DNA of 28,701 nucleotides, taken from NCBI GenBank assembly GCA_964583865.1, contig CAZOXZ010000015.1, positions 1 to 28,701 on the forward strand, given 5' to 3'. A model generated the notes under the pieces. That model did not search any database. It worked only from the letters and a program-made list of their open reading frames with translations, and had not been told where the DNA came from. The DNA comes from DASSBG01 sp964583865 (GTDB taxonomy: Bacteria > Pseudomonadota > Gammaproteobacteria > Xanthomonadales > Rhodanobacteraceae). Shown in pieces: positions 1 through 6,973 of the stretch (position 1 is its first letter; every line of letters starts with the position of its first letter). The position numbers and the translations under genes are program-made.

Positions 1-390
1 GTTGCGTTCGCGCATGCCCTCGATCAGTGGCCGGGTGACGTTGAAGCAGGCGTTGAGGTTGGTGTTGACGACATCCGACCAGTTTTTGTACTTCATTTTG
101 TGGAATGTGCCGTCGCGGGTGATGCCGGCGTTGTTGACCAGGATGTCCACCGGGCCGATATCGGTCTCGATCTTGCGCGCCATGGCCTCGCAGGCTTCCG
201 GGTCGGTAACATCGCATTGCACAGCCGCCACGTCCATGCCCTCGGCGCGCATTTTCTCCAGCCATGCATCGGTTTTTTCCTGGTTGCGGTAGTTCGTCAC
301 CACCTTGTGCCCGAGACTGTGCAGCTCGCGTACGATCGCCGTGCCGATGCCGCCGGTACCGCCGGTAACCAAAGCCACTCGTGATGTCAT
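1..390 (-). CDS. phaB: Acetoacetyl-CoA reductase, SDR family (3' end cut by window)
   Basis: This is the N-terminal 130 residues of a short-chain dehydrogenase. The nucleotide-binding motif TGGTGGIG lies at residues 9-16 and NNAG follows at about residue 90. The stretch NNAGITRDGTFHKM closely matches PhaB-type acetoacetyl-CoA reductases, which use NADPH to make (R)-3-hydroxybutyryl-CoA for polyhydroxyalkanoate synthesis. The start ATG is at 390-388, preceded on the minus strand by an AGGAG ribosome binding site about 6 nt upstream. The catalytic Ser/Tyr/Lys region lies beyond the window edge. A FabG-type ketoreductase is the main alternative. The family is certain; the PhaB assignment is likely. 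Confidence 0.78.
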   Translation of the reverse strand, partial: MTSRVALVTGGTGGIGTAIVRELHSLGHKVVTNYRNQEKTDAWLEKMRAEGMDVAAVQCDVTDPEACEAMARKIETDIGPVDILVNNAGITRDGTFHKMKYKNWSDVVNTNLNACFNVTRPLIEGMRERN

Positions 391-492
391 GACCCACTCC
401 TCTTGTGCGCTGGAGTCTTTACTATGCACCAGATTCCGGTTTGGTAACAGGGGCGGCAGTGCTTGCCATGGTCATCGGCATGACCCGACAGC

Positions 493-1359
493 TCATGGCG
501 GTCGGAAGAGGCCTTCCGGGTCATGTTGCAGGCTCCAGTGCAGCAGGGCGCCCGGTTCGCGCACGGATGCAGGTGGCTCGGGAAAGGCGAGGTGGGTCAA
601 TGCGGCGCGGATGGCGCTTTCTGGCGATGAGAGATTCAGCGGTGCATCGCCGCTGGACTTGCACAGCTTGCGGCCGCCGGCATCCAGAACGACCGGGACA
701 TGACCGTATTGCGGCACGGGCAGACGCAGCAATTGCAGCAGCAGGACTTGCCGTGGCGTCGAATTCAGCAAATCGCGGCCGCGGATGACTTCGGTGATGC
801 CGAGCCAGGCCTCGTCCACCGCCGTGGCCAGGTGGTAGCTGACGACGCCGTCGGCGCGTTGCAGCACGAAGTCACCGATGTCCCTGCGGACATCCTGTTC
901 AACCGGGCCGCAGACCAGATCCTGGAAACGTATCTTGCCGGGCGGCACACGCAGGCGCAGGGCGGGGGGACGTTCCGCTACCGGGCCATGAAGGCATTGC
1001 CCATCGCGGTGCAGGTGGCCGGCTTCGCGCAGCTCGCGGCGAGTGCACCAACAAGAAAAGACCAGACCCCTTGCCTGCAAGGCTTCGATGGCCTTGCGGT
1101 AGGCATCGGCTCGTTGCGATTGGTACAAAATGGGGCCGTCCGCTTCCAGACCACAGCGTGCCAGCCCCGCGATGATGCGGTCGGCCGAACCGGGCACTTC
1201 GCGTGGCGGGTCCAGGTCGTCGATGCGCAGCAACCAGCGGCCACCCTGGCGACGCACATGCCACCAGCTGACCACGGCGCCGACCAGCGTGCCCAGGTGC
1301 AGGTCACCGCTGGGCGAGGGTGCGAAACGGCCAATGGCGGGTGTTTTGTTCGTCGGCAT
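493..1359 (-). CDS. gluQ: Glutamyl-Q tRNA(Asp) synthetase
   Basis: The 288-residue protein is a truncated GluRS paralogue that attaches glutamate to the queuosine base of tRNA(Asp). It has the catalytic core but lacks an anticodon-binding domain, and its length fits the family. Near the N-terminus FAPSPSGDLHLGTLVGA is the HIGH-type class I signature. The KMSKS-like motif is GRKLCKSSG. A CWC pair followed by a downstream Cys in GQCLHG resembles the zinc-binding region of E. coli GluQ-RS. The ATG at 1359-1357 places the signature at the usual distance from the start; the frame stays open another 21 codons upstream, which I regard as untranslated. The gene is divergent from htpX. Confidence 0.92.
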   Translation of the reverse strand: MPTNKTPAIGRFAPSPSGDLHLGTLVGAVVSWWHVRRQGGRWLLRIDDLDPPREVPGSADRIIAGLARCGLEADGPILYQSQRADAYRKAIEALQARGLVFSCWCTRRELREAGHLHRDGQCLHGPVAERPPALRLRVPPGKIRFQDLVCGPVEQDVRRDIGDFVLQRADGVVSYHLATAVDEAWLGITEVIRGRDLLNSTPRQVLLLQLLRLPVPQYGHVPVVLDAGGRKLCKSSGDAPLNLSSPESAIRAALTHLAFPEPPASVREPGALLHWSLQHDPEGLFRPP

Positions 1360-1402
1360 ACTTGAATTATGTGGCCGTGGCCCTGATCTCGAGGGGACAG
1401 AA

Positions 1403-1422
1403 TTGACTGCACTTGACTGCAC
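1403..1422 (+). repeat. Exact tandem 10-bp direct repeat upstream of htpX
   Basis: TTGACTGCAC occurs twice back to back, ending 11 bp before the htpX start. Each copy begins with TTGACT, which resembles a -35 hexamer. However, no -10 at the right distance would leave room for a transcript starting before htpX. The 10-bp period places both copies on the same helical face, so a protein-binding site is possible. No function is shown. Confidence 0.5.
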
Positions 1423-1433
1423 GAGGGTGACAC

Positions 1434-2327
1434 ATGCTGCGTATCGGCTTGTTCCTGGCCACCAATATTGCCGTGCTGGCCTTGGCGACCATTATCTGCA
1501 AGCTGTTCGGCATCGACCAGTGGGCCATGGCGCATGGCCTGGGTGGCTTGCCGCATCTGATCATTTTTGCGGCCTGTTTCGGCATGGGCGGCGCCTTTGT
1601 CTCGCTGGCCCTGTCCAAGTGGATTGCCAAGCGCAGCACGGGCGCGCAGGTGATCGAGAATCCATCCAACGAGGCCGAACGCTGGCTGGTCGCCACGGTA
1701 CGCGAACACGCGCAGGCGGCTGGTATCGGCATGCCCGAGGTGGCCGTCTACGACGCCCCGGAGATGAATGCCTTTGCCACCGGCATGCGCCGCGACCATG
1801 CCATGGTGGCCGTCAGCACCGGCCTGCTGCGCAGCATGGATCGCCAGCAGGTGCGTGCCGTGCTGGGGCACGAGATCGGCCATGTGGCCAATGGTGACAT
1901 GGTGACGCTGGCTTTGATTCAGGGTGTGCTCAACACCTTCGTCATCGTGTTGGCCCGTATCATCGGCAACGTCGTCGATGGCTGGCTCAGCGATGATCGC
2001 TCCGAGCGCGGCGGCATCGGTTATTTCCTGGTGGTGATGGTGCTGCAGATCGTGCTGGGCATCTTCGCTTCGATGATCGTCATGGCGTTCTCACGCTGGC
2101 GCGAGTTCCGCGCCGATGCCGCCGGCGCCAAGCTGGCCGGTCGGGCCAGCATGATCGCGGCCCTGGAACGCCTGCGCGGCAACCACGGTGAGTCCAGCTT
2201 GCCCAGTCAGATGGCGGCTTTCGGCATCTCGGGTGACCTCGCCAGTGGCGTCCGGCGCCTGTTCATGAGTCATCCACCGCTGGATGAGCGCATCGCCCGG
2301 CTGCGGCAGCATTCCCCGGTGGGTTGA
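1434..2327 (+). CDS. htpX: Membrane zinc metalloprotease HtpX (M48B)
   Basis: The 297-residue protein is an inner-membrane protease that degrades misfolded membrane proteins together with FtsH. The zinc site is HEIGH at residues 146-150 with catalytic Glu147. The third ligand is probably Glu224 in RWREFRAD. Hydrophobic segments lie at about 4-22, 40-60, 160-180 and 196-218, the usual pattern of two N-terminal and two post-HExxH helices. The start is supported by a GAGG ribosome binding site 7 nt upstream and by the family's N-terminal pattern (LRIGLFLATN). The gene sits 36 bp upstream of htpG in the same orientation, so a stress-protein operon is plausible. Confidence 0.95.
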   Translation: MLRIGLFLATNIAVLALATIICKLFGIDQWAMAHGLGGLPHLIIFAACFGMGGAFVSLALSKWIAKRSTGAQVIENPSNEAERWLVATVREHAQAAGIGMPEVAVYDAPEMNAFATGMRRDHAMVAVSTGLLRSMDRQQVRAVLGHEIGHVANGDMVTLALIQGVLNTFVIVLARIIGNVVDGWLSDDRSERGGIGYFLVVMVLQIVLGIFASMIVMAFSRWREFRADAAGAKLAGRASMIAALERLRGNHGESSLPSQMAAFGISGDLASGVRRLFMSHPPLDERIARLRQHSPVG

Positions 2328-2363
2328 TTCTAGAAACAGTATTTCTTTAGGTAATTCAAAGCG

Positions 2364-4238
2364 ATGGATACAAAAGTGGAAGCAGAAACAAGAAAGTTCG
2401 AAGCCGAAACCGCCCAGGTCTTGCATCTGGTGACGCATTCACTGTACTCGCACAAGGAAATTTTCCTGCGCGAGCTGATTTCCAATGCCTCCGATGCCTG
2501 TGACAAGCTGCGCTTCGAGGCCATCAGCAAGCCGGAACTGCTGGGCGAAGACGCCGAGCTGCATATCGACGTAAGCTGCGATGAGGAAGCGCGCACCATC
2601 ACCGTTACAGACAACGGTATCGGCATGAGCCGCGAGGAGCTGATCGACAATATCGGCACCATCGCCAGTTCCGGCACGCGCCGTTTCCTTGAAGCCATGA
2701 GCGGCGATCAGAAGCAGGATGCCGGCCTCATTGGTCAGTTCGGCGTGGGCTTTTATTCCGCCTTCGTGGTGGCTGAAAAAGTCACCGTGGAAACGCGTCG
2801 CGCCGGCGATGACTCCGGCAAGGGCACCGAGTGGGTCAGCGATGGCCAGGGCGAGTACAGCCTGCGCGAGATCGACATGGCCGAACGCGGCACGCGCATC
2901 ACCTTGCACTTGAAGGAAGGCGAGGACGAGTTCCTGAATGCCTGGACACTGCGCAACCTGGCCACACGTTATTCCGACCATGTCGCGTTCCCCATTCGCA
3001 TGCCCAAACTCGAGGACGGCAAGCCCACCGACGCGTGGGAGACGGTCAACGCCGCTTCGGCGCTGTGGACGCGCAACAAGGCCGACATCAGCGACGAAGA
3101 GTACGAGAGCTTTTACAAGTCTTTGGGTCATGACTTCAACCCGCCGCTGACCTGGTCGCACAACCGCGTCGAGGGTCGCCAGCGCTTCACCACGCTGCTC
3201 TACATTCCCTCGCAGCCGCCGTTCGACGTGATGATGGGTGGGCGCGACGAGCGCAAGGGCCTGAAGCTGTACGTCAAGCGCGTGTTCGTCATGGACGCGG
3301 CCGAGGAACTGCTGCCGGCCTACCTGCGTTTCGTGCGCGGTGTGGTCGATGCCGATGATTTGCCGCTGAATGTCAGCCGCGAGCTGCTGCAGCATGACCG
3401 TCAGCTGGACAGCATCCGTGCCTCCTGCGTCAAACGCGTGCTGGGCATGATCGAGAAGCTGGCCAACAACGAGCCGGAGAAATTCAAGACTTTCTGGAAC
3501 GCCTTTGGCAACGTATTGAAGGAAGGCATCGTCGAGGACCCGGGCAACAGCGAGCGCATTGCCAAGCTGCTGCGTTTTGCTTCCACGAAAGGCGAGGGCG
3601 AGGCGCGCGAGGTCTCCCTGGAAGCCTACGTCTCGCGTATGCAGGCTGGGCAAGAGAAGATCTGGTACATCAGTGCCGACAGCTACGCCGCGGCGGCCGG
3701 AAGCCCGCAACTGGAAGCCTTCAAGGCGCGCGACATTGAGGTATTGCTGATGTACGACCGCATCGACGAGTGGATGCTGGGCTCGCTGCGTGAGTTTGAT
3801 GGCAAGTCGCTGGAGAGTGTCGCTCGCGGCGAGCTGCCGCTGGATGACAAGCAAAAAGCCGAACAGGAAAAGGCCGCCGCAGACGCCGAGCCCATGCTGG
3901 AGAAGCTGAAATCCATCCTCGGCGACAAGGTGGACGACGTGCGCGTGTCCGCGCGCCTCACCGATTCACCGTCCTGCATCGTGCTGGGCCAGCAGGAACT
4001 GGCACCGCACCTGGCGCGACTGCTGCGCGAAGCCGGGCAGGATGTGCCGGACAGCAAACCGGTGTTGGAAGTGAATCCCGCCCATCCGTTGTTGCAGCGT
4101 TTTGCCGGTGAAGGCGACGACAGCGCGTCCGCCGATCTTGCGCAGCTTCTGCTGGAGCAGGCCCAGGTCGCCGCCGGTGCCGAACTGGCCGACCCGGCCG
4201 GCTTCGTCAAGCGCATGAATCGGCTGCTGGCGGGATGA
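2364..4238 (+). CDS. htpG: Molecular chaperone HtpG (bacterial Hsp90)
   Basis: This is an ATP-dependent cytosolic chaperone of 624 residues, the same length as E. coli HtpG. The N-terminal GHKL ATPase motifs are all present: NASDACDKLRFEA with the catalytic ELISNASD segment, DNGIGM, and GQFGVGFYSAF. The middle domain contains the conserved stretch LPLNVSRELLQ with its catalytic-loop Arg. A C-terminal dimerisation domain follows. The start is the first ATG of the conserved N-terminus; an AGG about 12 nt upstream is a modest ribosome binding site. It follows htpX by 36 bp and probably shares a transcript with it. A two-hairpin repeat cassette begins 9 bp after the stop. Confidence 0.98.
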   Translation: MDTKVEAETRKFEAETAQVLHLVTHSLYSHKEIFLRELISNASDACDKLRFEAISKPELLGEDAELHIDVSCDEEARTITVTDNGIGMSREELIDNIGTIASSGTRRFLEAMSGDQKQDAGLIGQFGVGFYSAFVVAEKVTVETRRAGDDSGKGTEWVSDGQGEYSLREIDMAERGTRITLHLKEGEDEFLNAWTLRNLATRYSDHVAFPIRMPKLEDGKPTDAWETVNAASALWTRNKADISDEEYESFYKSLGHDFNPPLTWSHNRVEGRQRFTTLLYIPSQPPFDVMMGGRDERKGLKLYVKRVFVMDAAEELLPAYLRFVRGVVDADDLPLNVSRELLQHDRQLDSIRASCVKRVLGMIEKLANNEPEKFKTFWNAFGNVLKEGIVEDPGNSERIAKLLRFASTKGEGEAREVSLEAYVSRMQAGQEKIWYISADSYAAAAGSPQLEAFKARDIEVLLMYDRIDEWMLGSLREFDGKSLESVARGELPLDDKQKAEQEKAAADAEPMLEKLKSILGDKVDDVRVSARLTDSPSCIVLGQQELAPHLARLLREAGQDVPDSKPVLEVNPAHPLLQRFAGEGDDSASADLAQLLLEQAQVAAGAELADPAGFVKRMNRLLAG

Positions 4239-4246
4239 GCCGGGCC

Positions 4247-4335
4247 GGGCTGCCAGCGGCAGCCCGCAGCCGGCGAGCGGCTGGCCATGGATGGCCAGAC
4301 TGGCGGCCCTTGGCAGGATGCCTTGTTCCGTGGGT
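4247..4335 (+). repeat. Two-hairpin cassette, copy 1 (3' of htpG)
   Basis: Hairpin 1 has the perfect 8-bp stem GGGCTGCC/GGCAGCCC (4247-4265, 3-nt loop). Hairpin 2 is CTGGCCA-TGGA-TGGCCAG (4281-4298). A linker resembling GCAGCnnnCGAnCG separates them. They are followed by a tail, GGCCCTTGGCAGGATGCC, running on through TTGT and CCGTGG. The same linker and tail, with differently sequenced but still perfectly paired stems, occur at 26071-26157 after the esterase gene. There is no T-tract, so it is not a standard intrinsic terminator. Confidence 0.75.
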
Positions 4336-4337
4336 CT

Positions 4338-4360
4338 CATCTCCCATCTCCCGATTCCCG
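4338..4360. repeat. Short 7-bp-period array
   Basis: Three units in exact 7-bp register (CATCTCC, CATCTCC, CGATTCC) immediately follow the hairpin cassette. They belong to the degenerate nTCCCGn heptad family also seen at 4474-4529, 13806-13854, 26457-26491 and 26635-26683. Confidence 0.6.
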
Positions 4361-4412
4361 GCCATGGCGCGCTTGCCAGCGGGGCGTTCATTTTCTTTTC
4401 CCGTGGGTTCGG

Positions 4413-4466
4413 AAAAAAGGCGCTGGATTCCGGATCGGCCTGCCGGCCGTTCGGAATGACGGCGTT
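4413..4466 (+). repeat. Dispersed palindromic element, copy 1
   Basis: The element has conserved flanks (AAAAGGCGCTGG on the left, GACGGCG on the right) around a hairpin. The outer stem is ATTCCG/CGGAAT (4427-4432 with 4452-4457) and the inner stem is CGGCC/GGCCG. Other copies lie at 13636-13683, 13712-13762 (inverted) and 26408-26457, with a half copy at 11853-11870. Confidence 0.75.
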
Positions 4467-4473
4467 TCGGTGT

Positions 4474-4529
4474 CCCGGGTACCGGGTATCGGGTAACGGC
4501 GTTTCCCTCTTCCCGATTCCCGATTCCCG
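4474..4529. repeat. Inverted pair of 7-bp-period arrays
   Basis: Four G-rich heptads (cccgggt, accgggt, atcgggt, aacggcg; 4474-4501) are directly followed by four C-rich heptads (tttccct, cttcccg, attcccg, attcccg; 4502-4529). The two halves are roughly complementary and could fold into one long imperfect hairpin. The gap 4239-4606 between htpG and trhA otherwise holds only repeats, and no gene was seen in it. A GGCCC/GGGCC hairpin follows at about 4529-4541, and a possible -10 (TATGAT) for trhA lies at 4566-4571. Confidence 0.65.
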
Positions 4530-4606
4530 GCCCTTCGGGCCCTACCGGCAGGCTGGCAATGCCTGTATGATCAAACAAGCGTTTGGATTTGACCGCAGGT
4601 AAAGCC

Positions 4607-5263
4607 ATGTCTGCCAGTACTGCAACCCGTCGTTACAGTTTTGCCGAGGAAGTGGCGAACGGCGTGCTCCAGGGCACGGGTATTCTCCTCAGCATCATCG
4701 GCCTGACCGTGCTGGTGGCTTTTGCCACGCTGCACGGTGGGGCGTTGGCCATTACTTCCAGCGCGGTGTTTGGTGCGGCGCTGATCATGTTGTACACGGT
4801 CTCGACGGTGTACCACGCCATTCCGCGGCATGTAGCGCCCGGTTTCCTGGCCAAGCTGGACCATATCGCCATTTTGGTGTTGATCGCCGGCACCTACACG
4901 CCGTTTGCCCTGCTGGCCATTGGTGGTGCCGAGGGCTGGTGGTTGTTCGGCGTGATTTGGGCGTTCGCCGTGACAGGTGCGGTGCTGGAGTTTCTGCGTT
5001 TCCGTGCACGGCGCGCCATGTCGATCGCGCTGTATCTCGTGATGGGATGGCTGGGCATGGCGAGTTTCGGTTCGCTGTCGGCGGCACTCGGCACCGGCGG
5101 CACCATCTTGCTGCTGGCTGGCGGCGCGGCCTACACGTTGGGCGTGCCGTTCTACCTCTGGAAGCGCCTGCCATTCCACTTTGTCACCTGGCATGCCTTC
5201 GTGTTGCTGGGTTCGGTGCTGCACTTCTTCGCGGTGCTGTTCTACATCGTCTTGCCTGGCTGA
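4607..5263 (+). CDS. trhA: TrhA/hemolysin III family membrane protein (PAQR-like)
   Basis: The 218-residue protein has seven predicted membrane helices. It carries the family's putative metal-site residues: a Ser and His in STVYHA, an Asp in KLDHIAI, and two C-terminal His residues in WHAFVLLGSVLH. E. coli YqfA/TrhA is 219 residues. Family members act in membrane homeostasis, and the old name hemolysin III should not be taken as a toxin claim. The start ATG at 4607 follows AGGTAAAGCC, a good ribosome binding site; an in-frame TTG 24 bp upstream is less likely. Confidence 0.9.
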   Translation: MSASTATRRYSFAEEVANGVLQGTGILLSIIGLTVLVAFATLHGGALAITSSAVFGAALIMLYTVSTVYHAIPRHVAPGFLAKLDHIAILVLIAGTYTPFALLAIGGAEGWWLFGVIWAFAVTGAVLEFLRFRARRAMSIALYLVMGWLGMASFGSLSAALGTGGTILLLAGGAAYTLGVPFYLWKRLPFHFVTWHAFVLLGSVLHFFAVLFYIVLPG

Positions 5264-5285
5264 CTCGCCCACGTGCGATCACAAC

Positions 5286-5340
5286 TTGACTTGCCGTAAT
5301 TGGCCTATCATCATGCGCTCCGGTAATGGGAATCGTTCGC
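5286..5340 (+). promoter_or_regulatory. Predicted sigma-70 promoter with Fur-box-like site
   Basis: TTGACT (5286-5291), a 17-bp spacer and CATCAT (5309-5314) form a plausible promoter for the beta-propeller gene. At 5322-5340, GGTAATGGGAATCGTTCGC matches the 19-bp Fur consensus at 13 of 19 positions by my alignment. It lies at the expected transcription start, a position suited to repression. The 16-mer starting at 5330 recurs exactly at 8192. Iron control of this gene is an inference. Confidence 0.5.
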
Positions 5341-5402
5341 ATTTCTGTTCTTCCGGCTGCGTTGTGTGGCCGGCTTGACCTCAAACATCACGGGAGCTCC
5401 GA

Positions 5403-6851
5403 ATGAATCACCGTCGTTTCCTGTCGGTACCGGCACACTTGGGTGCGGCTGTCCTGACGTCTTTCCTCCTTCTGGGCAGCGCCGCGACTGCAACGGCGGC
5501 CGAAAGTGCACCGGTGCAGCCACAATTCAGTGCCGCCAGCGCCGATTTTCATGGACGCGTGCGTGTGCGTACAGCCGCGGCGGTACCCGGCGGTGCGGTG
5601 ACCCTGGCCGGCCGTGGCTTCAAACCCGGTCAGGTGGTGAGTTTCAGCTACGGAGGCGTCGCCCTCTGCGCGCCCGTGACGGTGGGTGAGAAGGGCGAGT
5701 TCAAAACCCGCTTCGAGCTGCCGGACAGTGCCGATCCGGGCCGCTATCAGCTGGTGGCCAGCGTCGCCAATCCGGCTGCCTCGCTGCTGGTGGACCTGAA
5801 GATCTCGCCGAACGTGCCGTTGTCGGGACAGGACGATTTCAACGCCACGTTCAAGCATTTGTCAGATGGACTTTATGAAGTGGCTTTTTCGCCCAAGGCC
5901 GGCGCATTGTTCGTGACATCGAGTGCGTTTTCGTTCACGCCGGGGAAGGGCCGGTCGCTGGACAGCAGCTATGTCACCAGGGTGGATCCGGCAAACCTTT
6001 CACGTGGCGCGCGCGTTGCACCCGCGACGCTGGAGCTGTCCAAAGCAGGCAAGAAGAGCCATGCCTTTCCGGTGTTCGGTGTTGGCGTCGATGATGCCCA
6101 TGGCACTGTGTGGGTGACCAATACCACGAAAAATACCGTGGCCGTGTATCGCCAGTCCGACCTGAAGCTGGTGAAGCAGTTCGAGCCCGGCGTGGCGCCG
6201 CATGCGCGTGATGTCGTTGTCGACGAGAAGCACGGCAAGGCCTATGTTTCCGCCCTGGGCGGCGACAAGATCGTCGTCTTTGACACCAGCAAGCTGGCGA
6301 AGATCGGCGATATTGCCGTCGAGACCACGCGCCGTGGTCGTGACGTGAAGCCGTTCGGCCCGGTGGGCATTGCCCTGGACGAGGATGGTTCGCGTCTGTT
6401 CGCGGCGTCCATGAGTACCAACGAGGTGGCCGTCATCGACACAGCCAGCGATACGGTCGAAAAGGTCTTGCCGCTGGAGCACGCCGAAACCGCGTTCGAC
6501 GTGGCCTGGGACGGCAAGCACGACCGCATTCTGGTGGTTTCGCAGGGCACGGACAACCTGCTGATGCTGGATGCAGCCACCGGCAAGGTGGTGCATGATG
6601 TCGCCACCGGCGCCGGGCCGCTGAGCGTCGCCTTTGCACCGAAATCGGGCCTGACCTACGTCGCCAACCGCGGCTCGGGGACGGTCACCGTGGTCGACGC
6701 CGAGGGCAAGATCGTTGCCAACCTCGCGGCCGGCACCTTCCCCAACCACCTCGCCGCCGACGGTGAGGGCGGTGTGTTCGTGGTCAACAAGGCTCGTCGT
6801 GGCGGCGACGACCCGACCGGCAACCGCGTTGGGCATATTTCGCCCAGGTGA
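5403..6851 (+). CDS. Secreted YncE-type beta-propeller protein
   Basis: The 482-residue protein has a signal peptide with a hydrophobic run at about 10-30 and probable cleavage after ATATAA near residue 33. Residues about 45-135 look like an Ig-like beta-sandwich (AGRGFKPGQVVSFSY, DPGRYQLVAS). The rest is a YVTN/YncE-like propeller of repeats such as GTVWVTNTTKNTVAVYR and GLTYVANRGSGTVTVVD. The segment GLYEVAFSPKAGALFVTSS resembles E. coli YncE, a periplasmic protein repressed by Fur. The upstream Fur-like site fits this. The start follows GGGAGC 7 nt upstream. The biochemical role of YncE proteins is not established. Confidence 0.85.
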   Translation: MNHRRFLSVPAHLGAAVLTSFLLLGSAATATAAESAPVQPQFSAASADFHGRVRVRTAAAVPGGAVTLAGRGFKPGQVVSFSYGGVALCAPVTVGEKGEFKTRFELPDSADPGRYQLVASVANPAASLLVDLKISPNVPLSGQDDFNATFKHLSDGLYEVAFSPKAGALFVTSSAFSFTPGKGRSLDSSYVTRVDPANLSRGARVAPATLELSKAGKKSHAFPVFGVGVDDAHGTVWVTNTTKNTVAVYRQSDLKLVKQFEPGVAPHARDVVVDEKHGKAYVSALGGDKIVVFDTSKLAKIGDIAVETTRRGRDVKPFGPVGIALDEDGSRLFAASMSTNEVAVIDTASDTVEKVLPLEHAETAFDVAWDGKHDRILVVSQGTDNLLMLDAATGKVVHDVATGAGPLSVAFAPKSGLTYVANRGSGTVTVVDAEGKIVANLAAGTFPNHLAADGEGGVFVVNKARRGGDDPTGNRVGHISPR

Positions 6852-6876
6852 TGTCGGTAACGTCGCGGTCACACCG

Positions 6877-6973
6877 CGTAGGTCGGGACCCGCGCAGCGG
6901 GACCCGACAAGGGATCAGCGCGCGGCCAGCACCGTAGGTCGGGACCCGCGCAGCGGGATCCGACAAGGAATCA
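6877..6973. repeat. Two tandem REP-like palindromes (GTAGGTCGG family)
   Basis: Two direct copies lie at 6877-6917 and 6932-6973. Each contains GTAGGTCGGGACCCGCGCAG and is palindromic around GCGCAGCG, ending in CCGACAAGG(G/A)ATCA. The two copies differ at only a few positions. The second copy runs into the stop codon of the M20 amidohydrolase gene (6971-6973 on the minus strand). Related copies are at 10220-10254 (decayed), 12926-12962 and 26511-26547. Confidence 0.85.

Noticed and set aside
1..390. The SDR gene at the window edge as the missing EntA (2,3-dihydro-DHB dehydrogenase)
   Set aside because: The motif pattern NNAGITRDGTFHKM fits acetoacetyl-CoA reductase. It is more than 12 kb from the siderophore genes and has no Fur-like site.
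1360..1422. N-terminal extension of gluQ by 21 codons
   Set aside because: The conserved PSPSGDLHLGT signature sits at the normal distance from the ATG at 1359, and the extension has no family similarity.
2439..3854. A 471-codon open frame on the minus strand opposite htpG
   Set aside because: It lies wholly antisense to a certain gene, has no recognisable domain, and long antisense frames are expected at this GC content.
4247..4298. Rho-independent terminator of htpG
   Set aside because: The stems are strong but no T-rich tract follows either hairpin. It was recorded as a structured repeat instead.
6877..6973. Possible CRISPR array from the two repeats
   Set aside because: There are only two palindromic copies with a 14-bp gap, and the same sequence is scattered singly elsewhere in the window. 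This is a REP-like element.
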